In this document: positions 13,973 through 27,900 of the stretch, one piece after another | How positions within the stretch are numbered: position 1 is the stretch's first letter | Layout of the letters: every line of letters begins with the position of its first letter | NCBI GenBank assembly: GCA_964247055.1 | Contig: OZ176058.1 | Coordinates: forward strand, 992,001 to 1,056,000 | DNA: 64,000 nt | Reading direction: 5' to 3' | Origin: Paragordius varius | Lineage: Eukaryota > Nematomorpha | Made by a program: the position numbers and the translations under genes | The notes under the pieces: model-generated | Seen by the model: only the letters and a program-made list of their open reading frames with translations | What the model was told of the DNA's origin: nothing | Database searches by the model: none

Positions 13973-15794
13973 ATGAGTTCAATACGTGTGCTATCATCTG
14001 AGTACACGGCACATCCAACCAGACAACAGCCAAACGAAAAATCAGCTGCTGATCCAACAGCTGCCCGTTGCTACCAGCAACAACCAATCATGTCCATTGC
14101 CATGACAACCACAGCTGTTCCAGAGGATGACGTCATGAATGAGGAATCAAATTCACCTCCTTCCTCTTCTATATCTACATCCTCCTCATCTTCATGCTCT
14201 AATATCATTAATAGATCAGTGGAGCAGCATAGCAAAGATGGACTATCAATCATTAATGGTATTAAAAAGAGTTGTTTTAACAACCCTGATAGCTTAAATA
14301 TAGACAAAAACAGCAGTTTTACCGATAAATCAAATCTAATGGCCACAGCAGACTCTAATGACTCCAAAAGTTCTGACACCGCACTTAAAGATGCACACGA
14401 TCGTCCTGTGAAGAAAAATAAAGTTATGCACCCATTTAACAATGGCCACCCCGTTTCCGATGGCAACCAGGCAGCTGACCCGTCTAATACCCATTCGCAA
14501 TCAAGTTTTTCAAATTTGGACGCTAAAATTTCATCCTCTACTGATATGGTAAAATCTAATGCTATTTCAATCAGTCAAACATTAAACAATAAATGTAATA
14601 ATATTAATATAACCAATACCAATGGTGTTTTTGATCAAAAACATCAACAACAACAACAAAAACGAAAAAATTGTTACATTTCTTCTTCTTCTACATTATT
14701 ACCTTCATCGTCTTTGGCCCATATGAACTCTCCTCCTACCTACGCTAATATTAATACCTTTAATACAAATTCAAATTTTAATAATTTTACTTTATCGACA
14801 AATGTTACAAATGATTCCGACAAACATGTTTATGCCAATACCGTTTCGTCTGCCACCACAGTATCACGTGATTGGGCACATGGGCCGGCGCAGACGACAA
14901 GCTTAACGGTAACCAAATCATTACCCTTATCGATAAATTTGTCGTCGGCTGCATCACCACATCTCTATGACGCATCATCTGACAACCAAAAAATGGTGGT
15001 TCATAAAGGTCCAACAAACCACTTTACTCCAAATTCAAATGACACCAAAGATAATGGCAACTCTCTAACTTACATGAATCGAAATGTTGTTGAAGATCAG
15101 CTGATTTTTTTAGCATCAGTATCGTCACCCCTTTCACCCTTTACCTTTAGTTCGCATTATGGAGGCGCAGGTGGTTTAACCTTACCTTCAGTGGGTTCAC
15201 CAATTGGCATGAATAGCACAGGCGGATTCACAACACATCAAACACATCAGCAACAAGCCTATTATAATAATATTAATTCGTTTTACACTAATTTATTGTT
15301 TCAACAACAACAACACAACCCCAATCTTAACCCCAAAATAAATTCCTCTACACCCTCCAACATTAAGAATGATTCATCTAGTAAAGATTTACCTAATCAT
15401 TTTACCAACAGCACGAATAATAATTTTTTACAGAGCTTTTATCCAAATTTTTCTGGTGGCTGTCAATATTCGTACCCAAACCCAAATAATATTAATACGA
15501 GTTTAAACAGCAATAATAATAATACTTCTTTAGAATCATCAGCTGTTGTTGAAACGCGTTTTGAATCCTCTGCATCTGGCTATCGGGGTCAATCACCGCC
15601 GGTTGCTATCTCCGTTACCACGGCAACCGCAGCGGTTGCTATGACAACCACGTCGACCAACAATGGTGGAACAGCTGCAGCTGTGAAACGTACCCGTCAA
15701 ACCTCCCACAAATTCAAGAACGAAATGTGTCGCGTTTGTGGGGACAAAGCGTCCGGCTACCATTACAAAGCTATCACATGTGAAGGTTGTAAAG
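13973..15794 (+). CDS. EcR: EcR coding exon 1: A/B domain and first zinc finger
   Basis: Encodes residues 1-607 plus one base of codon 608. The start ATG lies directly behind an in-frame TGA (13970-13972), so within this exon the frame cannot extend further upstream. The A/B part (about 585 aa) is low-complexity, with runs of Ser, Asn, Gln and Thr. I see no isoform A or B1 signature that I can name. The end is a clear first finger: [10 protein letters not shown], then [12 protein letters not shown], with the four zinc cysteines spaced as in all nuclear receptors. The donor gtaggt follows AAA-G at the DBD position usual for this family. Other N-terminal isoforms joined from upstream exons are possible but not seen. 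Confidence 0.92.
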
Positions 15795-17307
15795 GTAGGT
15801 AGAGCATTTTTGCATTTATATTATATATGGAATTACGTCTTTTAAAATTTTACGGTTTTTTTTATATAAAAGTACTTCAAAATGTAGAAAAACAGTTTAA
15901 AGGTTATAAAATTTAGTGTTTTGCGGTTTAATTAATCAACTTTGATATTTTAATTAAAATGTTTTTTGAATTCCCAAATTATATTTGTTTTATTTGGTTT
16001 CTTTTTTAATAAATAAGTTCTCATCGAGCTATAGACGTGTCATTTAAAAATTATAAATACAACTTATATTATTGAAGTTAATTTTAAAATTATTTATTAG
16101 AAACTATTGAATTTAATATAAATAAATTTTTAATCTAGAGAGATATAATGTAATACGTGATTGATTTTATAGTCATTTTTTTCAAAATTATAACCAAAAA
16201 ATGTACGTGTGTGTAAACAAGTAGAATAAAAATATATTTTTTGTTTTGTTTTTATCAATATATATCTCTAACAATCCATTTATTTATATATTAGCATTAG
16301 CGCTTTTATATTTGGCTATTTAAGATTGATTTCAACAAAATATGTTTTCCTTTTTTATCAGCTGATTTTCTTTGTTGGAAATTTTTAATTATTTGTAATA
16401 ATTGTAACATATCAATTAAATTTTAATTTGTTTTTTTATTAATTGTTTTAAATTATTTTTTTGTGCTGTTTAAATAAATAATTTAGTTTGAAGTTTTTTA
16501 AATTAAACTTCATAGTAAAGACATTATTATTGGAATTTATAGAGCATTTTTTTGGTGTTAATATCTTTTTTTACATTATATGTCATATAAAATTTCATAA
16601 ACTCAATGTAAATGTTCTTTAAACCAATATTACAGTATGCATATTAATGGTTGCTTATTTCACACAAACTATAGTGGGCAATTTGTAAGACAACAGTAGT
16701 GTATGGAAAAAAACAACAAATGTGTTGAATAAACAATTAGTTCCTTTCTTTTTGCATACACTACTGTCCTGTGTTGCAAATTGCACAACTATAGTGTGTT
16801 TGAAATAAGCAACCAATAAAATGCATACATACTGTAATATATTTTACATAATATAAAATTATTATAAAAAAACAAATTTTTTTACCTGTTGTTGCGTTTT
16901 TTATAACAAATACAAAACAAATAAAAGAGTTATTTATATTCTGTTGGACATAAATATAATATATGCCACAACAAAGTTTATGTTAAAAAAAGTATACTTT
17001 TTCATTGTTTTTTTACTTTTACAGCAGTGTATGGAAGAGAGTAAAGTTTGTCCATTTAATATACAAATGATATCTTAAAACATTGGAAAAGCAATTTTTA
17101 ATATTAACCGGTTGTTTTTAGCCATACACTACTGTGTATATGTATAGAGACATACAATGTCTAGCATTTTTACTAATATAGGCTATCTCAAACAAAATGC
17201 TTATTATTATGCAATGAAATATATTTTTTTATATGTTAGAAATATAATACCTTTCCTATTTCATTTTTATAATATCAACTATTTCTATGGCAATTTTTTT
17301 ACTGTGT

Positions 17308-17350
<43 letters not shown>

Positions 17351-20300
17351 TGTCATATATGTATATGTAATGAAAAATTGTTTAAACAAACTTTTATCTT
17401 TTTTGCCAAAGTATTTGGTTTTAAAAATGGTATATAAAAATATTCGTTTGATCATAGAGACATTTTGTTTAAATAATCGAGAAAAATAAATCATTTAATA
17501 AGTATCCTAGTACTAAATAAAGACCCTATAACCAATATATTTCTCTTAAATGCTGTAAATTTACTACAGTCATGTATCCTTTATTTTATCAAAAATTATT
17601 TTTTTTTCGTTAAATGTGGGTTTAAATATTTGGTAAAGAATGGAAAAAATAAGAGCTCTATGGTATTAACAATAACATATTCATAAAAAAGTACAAGAAT
17701 TACCATAGTGCTCTTGTTTTTTTCATTCTTTACCAAATATTTATATTCATTTAACGTAAATAAATTTTACATAAAATAAAGGATTGACTATATTTTTGAC
17801 ATTTGTTTAGTAGAAAGTTTTTTTATATTTAGAAAAATTACATATTTTTATAAGACTATATGGAAAGTTTTTCAAAAAATATGCAATGTTTAACCCCTTT
17901 TCCCCCTATTTTGAACCCAAATTTATTGTTATATACCCTTTTTGTATCAAGATTTACGATGAATTTTACCGATAAAACTATTAAAACTAAAAGACAAATA
18001 TTTCATTTATAAAAGACAACCATATTTTTTAAACTTGATGATTATTTTACTATGCATTTTAATGGTTGCTTATATAGTACACTATAGTAGGGTAATTTGC
18101 AACACACTAGTATATAAAAAACGCATCAAAATATTGAATAAACCATCTTTTCTTTTATTTCATACACTACTGTTGTGTTGCGAATTGCCTTACATATCGT
18201 TTTGGGTATCGAAATAGCATATGATAATACATTCTCAATTACAATATGAGTAAGTATACATTGCTAGAAAGTTATTAATTAGGGCAGTTTTCCTTATAGT
18301 TTTTTTTCACTTTTTACTCTTTTATTAGCCAATAATACTGCCCTTTGTTGTATAATTTATTTGAGACTGATTTTCAATTCAAGGGTGAATTTGAATTATA
18401 AATGGTATAGATAGATAATGTATGAAAAATTAATGTTTAAAAAAGTATGGTTGTCTTTTGTAAAAAAATATTTGTCCTAAAGTTTTTCTATTTTGTCCGC
18501 ATAAATTCAAGTTTAAAAGGAGTGTTTTGACCTACTCTATAAAAATGCGTATGTATTTCCATAAGAAATATTGATTTTTTTTGAAATGCCATTTTAGTAG
18601 TAGGCTTAAGCATTTTTTTTTACTAAAACTTGAGTGGATAAAATAAAAAATTAGGGAATAAAATAATTTAATGTGGATTCACACTGCCCTTGAACTAATA
18701 AGAAATATATTTTTTATTTGAAATTTTAAATATAATATTTCAAATTTTCGTTTATAAAATATGGGTATAATATAATTGCTGGTTTATTCAAGTTGTTTAA
18801 TTGACACCACAGTAGTGTATGGGAAAAAACAACAAAATGTTGAATTATTAATACAGCAAAAATTGAAATTATACGGACAAAACGTAAATATATAAAGACA
18901 AACATTTTTTTCTAAAAGTCAACCAAGCATACTTTTTATTTTTTTAAAAATAACTTATTGTTCAATGGTTAAGTGTAGAATAGAGATATTTAATATAGCA
19001 CAATCAATTCTATGTCTTACACTTGTAGCTAAATAGCTTATATAGGAATAAATAAGGTTTAAAAAGTATGGTTATCTTTCAGATAAAAATATTTGTTTTA
19101 TATTTTTACATTGTGTGCATATAATTTTAATCTTTACTGTATTTTTACCTATTTAACATTATTAGTACTTTGTTTATTTAATTGAGTCCAAAATTAGTTT
19201 TTTATCATGCGCGCTAATGTATGGCTGATTGGCCAACTCTGATGTGAATTAGCCAGTAGACTATATAGACTGGTTGTCGTTTTACCGTAGCGTATCGGAT
19301 AAAAAAAATTTGTCCGTAATAAAATAAACATATTATGTGTTAAAACATTTGATAAACCTGTTTAATTTCCACCATTCGTTGTTTATACCAATATACAAGC
19401 CTAAATGTGCGTAATGTAATCATAATAATGTTTTTTAAGAGTTTTACTAACATTTGTGGTCAGGGTAAGGGTTAGCTTTTTACAGTAGGGTATTGGATCA
19501 AAAAAAGTTAATCCGTAAAAATAAACATATGTGCTAAACATAAAATAACGCTGTTTAATTCATTGTCTTATGCCATACGTTACTGTATATTCTGCTTTAT
19601 AAATTTTGCATATATCACACAATTTAAACCGTAAATGTAGCATATGATAAAAAACAACAAAAAGTTAAATTTAACATTTTTTTCGGATGCATTAACATAT
19701 CCTGTTCCATAACTAATTTTGGATCAACTTTTTTTAAACCATATACTACTGTATATATTTATCTACTGAGAATAATTTAGTTTTTCATTAATTATTGTAA
19801 GTTAAAGTTTTTACATCGCTTTCAAATCCTAATTATCCAATAATAATGCTCTCTTATATATATATGCAATTTAGCAATTTGCACATTAATGTTGGCCATA
19901 TCACATTATTGTTGGTCAATACGTAATACAATAGCGTATGATAAAAAACAAATTTTGTCTATAATTAAACAAAAGTTTATGTTGTTCGATAGGTAAAACA
20001 AATTGTAATTCCAACCATTTTTGTTGTAAATATCAACCTTAAAGTGTATTACACTGTTAAAAAGTATGTTACCCTTACTACCTATATCCAACTATTTAAA
20101 CCGTAAAAAATTTATGATTTTACTTTTTTTATCAGGCTGAGAACGAAAAGTAAGTAAACTAATGTAGGTTTAAATTTGCAATAGACATAGCTAATTATCA
20201 TATTTTCACTATCTATGTATCTTTATGGTAGTTAATGTTAGTTAGTTGTATAAACTTTTTTTATGTTTCTGGGTCGACGACGTATTTCGCTTTTTTCCTA

Positions 20301-21908
20301 TATTTTGCTATTCTCATATTTTTTCATGCCTTCCTGCCTTCGTTTTCTCCTCCCTCCCTCTCTGTGCATTGTTAAAATCGATTTTTTATTCTCTCAGTAG
20401 CAAAATCAAAAAAAAACTATAAACTACTACAGGGGTTTTCACAATACAATTTATCTATGTAGTTTAATATTTTCCATATTGATTTTCATATTAGGATATA
20501 TATAGATAGGCTAAAATTTTATGGTTATACATATAGTTTATCATAATTTCTAGGTTATCTACTTTTTAGTTGCTTAAAAATTATTTAAAACCCAACTTTC
20601 ATATTTTTACACCGTTGTCCTTATACTTGAGAGTTTTAGTTAATTTAAGGTTAAAATAACAGTTTTTTGGGGGTGAATACAATTAAATTGTAGTTATTTC
20701 ATGGATATTTCATAGATGAATAATGTTTTTTAAAAAGGTTTTAATAATGTTTGGAAAAATATTTTGGGAAATATTTTAATATCGATTATTAAGTTAGAAA
20801 GATAATTAGCAAAAAGATATGTATGAAAAAAAACTCATTGGTAATAATACGGAAATGTCAAGTTTTTCAAAAATATTTTAAAGATTTACCGATCATTTTC
20901 AATTTTTTAAATTTCAAGCATAAACCCATTCATTCTAACAAAAAAATGTGAATTAGACCATATAAAAAATGTATTAAAATGTATTAAAATGTGTTTACAG
21001 TTTTATGGGTTTGAATATTTTGCTACCTATTGATATATATATATATATATAGATTAATAATTATTATCATTAAAGTTGATAAAACTTTTTTAAATGACTC
21101 CTACGTCCCCCATATTTAAAGCACCATTAGAATATGTACCATTTACAGTTCAAATTCACCCTTTTTGGGAGAATATAACTCATCATTATTACGAAATATA
21201 TCTTTATGGCATACTTTATTTTTTTATCAGTATTATATTAATTTCAAAAGCCATTTTATTTTTTAAATATAAAAAATATAGGTAATTTTAATTTTAAAAA
21301 AACACATAATTTATTTTAGAGTGAATTTGTATTGTTCGAGGGTGATATTGAACTGTAAATATAATATTATTATTATGTTTATAAAAATTTAAGTTCTATC
21401 TTAATATTTTTACATGCCAGCCAATATTTGAGCTATATCAAACTATGGAACTTGGACATGGTATTTATTTTAAAAAATTTTATGTGCTTAAATTTAAAAA
21501 TCATTTTTGAAATAACTATAAAAAGTGTATATTATAAATTTCTGCCATCTATATATAAGAAGTGTTGTTTTTATAGGGTGATATATGCGATACTTCCGTA
21601 TAACAATATATTTTAATTGCGTTTATTTTCTATTATTTTATCCTTTGTTTTGACTTTTTTTCTTCTGGTATTTTTTAGGTAGGTTTTCAATTTTTTTACT
21701 CAAAAACTAGTCAAGTTTTTTTTTTCACATATTTTAATATATTTTACCTTTATGCATACGTATTTTCCTGAATGAAGATAGTGAAATTTACGTTTTTATT
21801 GTTATATAATAAATATATAATTTTAAACTTTTTTTTTCATTATTTTAACGCATAAATGTAATATAATATATAATAATTGTTATAAATATAGTTTGAATGT
21901 AGAACAAA

Positions 21909-21945
<37 letters not shown>

Positions 21946-24900
21946 TTTGTTTGTGTGTCAATTCCGACATTGTTTCAATACAATGTTGTTTTATGCGCAA
22001 CAATTATACATTTTTATTTTTTTATACGCAATAAAAAGTTGTTTAGCATAAAAATTTTTATTTCCGCAAATTTTTTAATCATTATTTTGAGAATTTAATT
22101 TAATTATAAATGATTTTTTAAGCGTTATTTAAAGATAATTTGAATTAACTTGATACATAAAATTTTAGGTTTATATAGTTTTAGAGGTTGTATTAGGAAG
22201 GAAGGAATTGGATAAGAATCAATCTATGTTTATGATATTAAAAACATATATTACCCTTTTTAGGGTGGTTTATGACCCCTAGAACAATTTTGAATTTATC
22301 TATTTTAACATCTTAATATTTGAAGATATGTGGTATTTTGGTGAGTTATGGTAAACCAAATTTTTTATTTAAAAAAATTGGGGGTCAAATGCCATATATA
22401 TGAGAGAATAAACTAAATATGCTAAACAGCCTGATATGAATATTTTTGTCTAATTTTAGCTTTATCGCAAAGACTATTTGAAATTTCTAAAGTTATTGTT
22501 TTTATTTAAAAAGCTTGACAATGGTTATAATCGATAAATATTAACAATTGCATTAATACTGTTTTTTAAGCTCACTTTTTATTAAATTACCACCTGATAC
22601 TAAGAACAACTTATAAATATTAAAGAAATTCAAGGGTTCATAAGATATTTTTATTAATATTGATACAGTAAAGAGCAATATTATTGACCATATTTCTATT
22701 ATTCACTGTATGTATTTAAATGGTTGCTTATTTCACAATATAGATGGTCAATTTACACAGTAGATCGAAAAAAACAACAAAATAGTCAATATTAACAGAG
22801 TGTGATAAAAAAAATGTTTGTTAATTCAACATTTTGTGGGTTTTTATACGCCGCTGTGTTTTGAATAGATCAACTATAGTGCCAAATACAGTATGATTAA
22901 GTATATATATTGCTAGAAAGTTAATAATTGCCAAATAGCATATGCTGCAAAGAGACTAATTATTGGCTAGAAAAATTACTATACGCCAATAATACTATAC
23001 TTTGTTGTATATTTTGCATTAATTAATAACTTTCTAACAATGTATTCGTACGCATACTGTAATAAGCAATCATCAAAATGCATATTTAGAATATATAACC
23101 AATGAAAACGATAAATCAAATAACCATACCAACAGACGTGAAAATAAACTTTTAAACCATTCAAAACACTTAAATAGCCAATACTAGCTTTCTTTACTGT
23201 AGTATAATGTAATTAATTTATCGTTAACATTAACTTTTTATTTTAATAGTTATCTGCTTTTTGGTGCATTTTGGTTTTTTTATTTCTGACCTGTTCTGGT
23301 TAAATCACGACAAAAAATTATTTTCTTTTACTGTAAAATATTCCATAGGTAATGCAATATTGTCATATATATATATATATATATACCATTTACAGTTCAT
23401 ATTCATTCTTGATCAATTCAAATTCGCCCTAAATATAAATTATGTGTTTCCAAACTAATATTACTTATTAATAATTTAAAATATATATTTATGGCATAGT
23501 TAATTATTTTTCCAGTATTATTTTAATTTAAAACAAAATTTTATTTTTTAATATATATAAAAATATAGGTAATTTTTAATCTTTAGAAAACATATAATTT
23601 TAGGGATATTTAATTTTTATTTATCGTTATTTTATAGAATATATTTTAATGTTAAGGTCAGCAGTTGAATGGTTAGGCGTGTTTTTTTTCACGTACTTTA
23701 ACCTTTAACCTAAACAACACACCATTTTTTCGTTTATTATTATTATAATAACTGTTTATGTATATTATTATCAAATTAAATTATTATTTTTTTTCGATTT
23801 TGTTTTCTTTTCAATTTAAAAAAAATTATTTAATTTCAATATTTTTAAATTAGCAATAAAAATAAAATATTATTTATTTTTTAAAACAAAAAAATATATT
23901 GAATTTTTTAAAACAAAATTTCGTTTTCAATGATATTTAGTGAGACAACTTTAATATATTTTTTTATGCTTAAAAATTGACATTTTTAAATATTTTTCGT
24001 TTGTATTTAAATTTTAAAAAAAAATTTTTTTTGAAAATATATATTTTTACTTAATCTATAAAAATTAATTTATTTCAAAAAACAACATATAAATTTCAGT
24101 TACATAAGTCATTCAACTTTTTGCTTATATATAAATGAGATGTATAAATATTAAAATATTTCCGCTATTTACTTACTATTCAACGCGTAAAATATCCGCG
24201 CATGGAAACATATAAACACTATTATTACAGTTATAACTGTGTTTATGTAAAGGAATAGAAATAGAAAAATATGTATAATATAAAGAGTTTAATAAACTTG
24301 TATAGTTTGACTTGCTTTTGTTGTTTTTTATTATTATTATTGAGTTTTAATAAAGTTTTTTTAGTTTAAAATATATTAAAATAAAGTCGGATTTGTAGGG
24401 TTCCATCCAGGATATCAACAAAAAATTTTTTTAATATAATTATTTTCATTTGATAAGGGGTCTTTACATCTAAAAAGCTTAGTTTAAATTATAACTTTAT
24501 GCAGTGACATATATGAAAAAAGGGTATCAGTGTTTTATTACATCTTCTAGAATGGGCCTTTAATGGCAATAATTTTACATTATTATGCACCCGTTAGTGA
24601 TTATTTCACATACTTTAATGTAACAACATTATTAACAAAATTAGCCTGTGCCTTTGTTTTTAAAAACAAATTTATTTGGACTTAAGCCCACAAATTATCT
24701 TTGATTCCAAACTGTATATACAGTTCTGCTAACAAATTTTTATATTGTTATACAATTAGATTTTTATAGATATGCACATTATGTCAAAACTTTCATATCT
24801 TTATAGATATGCACACTAATTTTTTTGTAAAGGAAAAATTTTTTTTAATATATAGTACAAGATATGTGTCCATATATTTCTAGATTGGCACACATAAAAT

Positions 24901-27900
24901 ATATTTACCCACATAGACTAAAATTTTATTATAGGGACCTACATTTGAAAATTTATAGATGTGCACACAAAGTTTATAAAAAAGAATTTATAGATATGCA
25001 CATAAATTAAAATTTTCATACACATTATAGATATGTCTACTAAAACAAAAGTTTCATAGACATCTTGATGCGCAAAATTTTTTTTATAGAAGTGCACATA
25101 AACTATTTTCTTATTTTATAGATATTCACATAAACTAAAAATTTTATAGATATGCACACAAAACAAAAATTTATAGATGTGCACACTAAATCTTTTGTGA
25201 AGGAAAAAAAATGGTTTAATAGGGCATCGTAGGATATTGGCCTCGTTCTTTTTTCATTTATTTTCACTTTTTTTTTATTTTTTCCGCTTATATAATTATA
25301 TTTTTTAATTTATTTAGTATATTTTACAAGAGTGTTTTTATTTCCTATATATATATATATATAACTGTAATTAGGTTTAAGCATCAATTTTATATATGTG
25401 TGTTTGTAGTTCAATTTAATCAATAATAATTTTTAATATAATATATATATTGATTTTTTATTTCTGAGGTGGATAATTTTTACTTTTTATATAGAATAAA
25501 GCTGGGATTTGCTTTTTAATTTTTTGTAAGGGGTATTGGGTTTGTTAAATTTACTAATGATATAAGGTGTTTGAGAAATTTAAAGTTTTTTCTTAGTTTT
25601 AATCTTAGGGTCTATTTTTTACTGGAATTAGGTTTTTTAAATTACTCCTTTTGTAATGTGACTTAAAATCTCTTTTAATTACTTATTTAAAAATCTATAA
25701 AAAATTTGATCTAATATCAATTTCTTGAGGAATATTAATGGGAAGATATAAGTAAGATGTTTCATACACTTTTTGTTTGCTATATAAATCAGCTGTTTTC
25801 TATCCTCCCCTCCCATATTTTTATTGATTTTTTTGGCCTATCACCTCCGACGCGTTTGCGATCCTAACCTTTAAGGGCTAAATTTCAAGTGTTTTGTTTA
25901 TTAAATTAAAAATTCATTTTTGCCTTTTTAAAAAAAGGGGAGCTATGGCACAGATATATGAATTTTTTTATCATCTACGTATTTTATAGTATAAAGATTG
26001 TATCATACTAGAAATTATCCCTATATAATTTTTTGAAATAATGACTATATTTTGCCAAAAAATCAAATTTTAAGTTAGATTTAGTATTTTTTGAAACTTG
26101 CCAATGTAAAATATTAAGGAAGGAGGCTATTGGAAAACTAATTTGAGAGGCTAATAGTGTGCATTTACGTCATTGTGTTACATTCGTAATATAATTATTA
26201 AATGAATTATATTTTTATCTATATCAAAATATAAATAATGTATATTTTACCTTTTTTTAAAATTACCAGGTAGAACACATCAAAATTTGTATTTTAAAAT
26301 TTTATTTCCTAATAAAATATTTATATTTTTTTAACTTACGTTAGCGATTTCGGCAAACACAAACATCTAGAAAAGAAAATTAATTTAAGAACAGTTGAAA
26401 AAATTTAGGTGTATTACAAAAGAGTGTTTTTTTTATTTTATATATGAGCCCATATTATTATATCCAATAGACTACCTTTCATAATGATTTCAATTATGGT
26501 TGTTAAAATAAATACTCTAATTATCAATAACACCCCCCCCCCCCCCTTTAAAAAACTTTAATAGTAATAGGCGCGCATCTTATTTAGAAGCTTGGTAAAG
26601 CAAACATATTGTATTCTTATCAAATTAACATACATACTTTTCATTTGATTAAATGATAATAATGACACAAACGGGATGGTTTTAATAAGTTTTGTCTTTA
26701 AAAATTATATGTGTTTATGCATCTTATTTACATATTTACACTTTATTTGTTCTACAAATTACTTAAATATATCTTCATTTATTTTACAGTGTTTTTCCTC
26801 CGTTGCGTGGCCACGAATGCCCAATTCAATGCTTGTCACAGTGGAGGGAGTTGTGAAATGGATCTGTACACGCGGCGAAAGTGTCAATATTGCAGATTTG
26901 CAAAGTGTTTGGCGATTGGCATGAAACCGGAATGCGTGATATTGGACAGGCAAAAAAGTTCCTTAGCTGCGCGCTCAGCCCATGCCCACCCGAATGCGGC
27001 GTCGACCAACAAAATGACCAACAATAATTTAATGCACAATGGGACCACATCATCCTTAGTCAATTCTCCGCATACACCTTTGACACCACCCACAACACTC
27101 AATGACGGTCAAGCATTAGATAATACTGCTCGGAATGGTATGGGGTACAAAACGGCAAAGGGAAATGCAAATACCTCTCTGGCCCCAGGAGCAAATGGAA
27201 AAATATCTGCTCTTTCTATCATACAAGCAGCGAAGCAAAAAGCCGCCCTTCTCGGACCATTAACGCCAAACATTGGAGGGGAAATGAATGGCGTTAATAA
27301 AAACAATAATACCGACTTAAATTATAAAAATGGCCCTACGACAGAACTTACATCTAAGTCAACAACTATCAATAATTCTTCGTTAAATAAAAAGCTTAAC
27401 CATTTAACAAACGGAAAAAACGGTATCGGAAATGGGAAAACCAATAACAGACAAAATCACACAAAAGGACACACTCATCAAGCAGTCAATCTAGGTGTTA
27501 TACCTACCTCATCCCTGCATCATCGACATAACAATCAATATGTAGGCGGTCACCTAAATGGCCTAGATTTTGGAGCAGATACCAATTTTTACCTTGAAGA
27601 ATCGTACAAGAATAGTAGAGTTGTGAATGGCTTAGGCTTACAACAGCAGAGACCTATAATGTCACAAATGGTATCACCAAGTTTAGGTACATCCTGTTAT
27701 GTGAATGGTGGTGGTATATTCTCACAACATCCTAACTTTATGCTAAACGGTAATATACCAACACCTAACGCTTATAACAGCATGAACGTAAACGGAGGTG
27801 GTATCAACATAAATACCATTAACAATCAATTTCCCTTGATCGATGAGACTGCCATGGCTCATTCGATCATGGCCTCTTCTGGGGGGTGTCGGCCCACAAC

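Larger units (their letters stand above)
15795..26789 (+). other. EcR intron 1 (11.0 kb) between the two zinc fingers
   Basis: Bounded by gtaggt and ttttacag. I find no coding exon inside. It holds TA-flanked MITEs of three families (16.63, 18.05, 18.24, 18.85 and 22.7-23.1 kb), a long hairpin at 17.57 kb, foldback-type copies (18.37, 21.13, 23.38 kb), a degenerate motif array at 24.77-25.2 kb, several (AT)n tracts and a 14-base C run at 26533-26546. Between these (20.1-21.0, 21.95-22.7, 23.6-24.7, 25.25-26.5 kb) I see only AT-rich sequence. Confidence 0.85.

Noticed and set aside
20270-20400. GC-richer segment in intron 1, considered as an alternative second-finger exon with the usual GFFRR.
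   Set aside because: No frame gives zinc-finger cysteines or FFRR in this segment.
24770-25212. CRISPR-like look of a short repeat with varied spacers.
   Set aside because: Eukaryotic intron, degenerate repeats, irregular spacing and no cas genes.
26533-26546. Run of 14 C in AT-rich intron DNA.
   Set aside because: Striking but a simple homopolymer; possibly length-variable or a sequencing artefact, and not tied to any feature.
26676-26924. Frame covering the second zinc finger exon in another register.
   Set aside because: The other register gives the C-x5-C-x9-C-x2-C finger and agrees in phase with exon 1.
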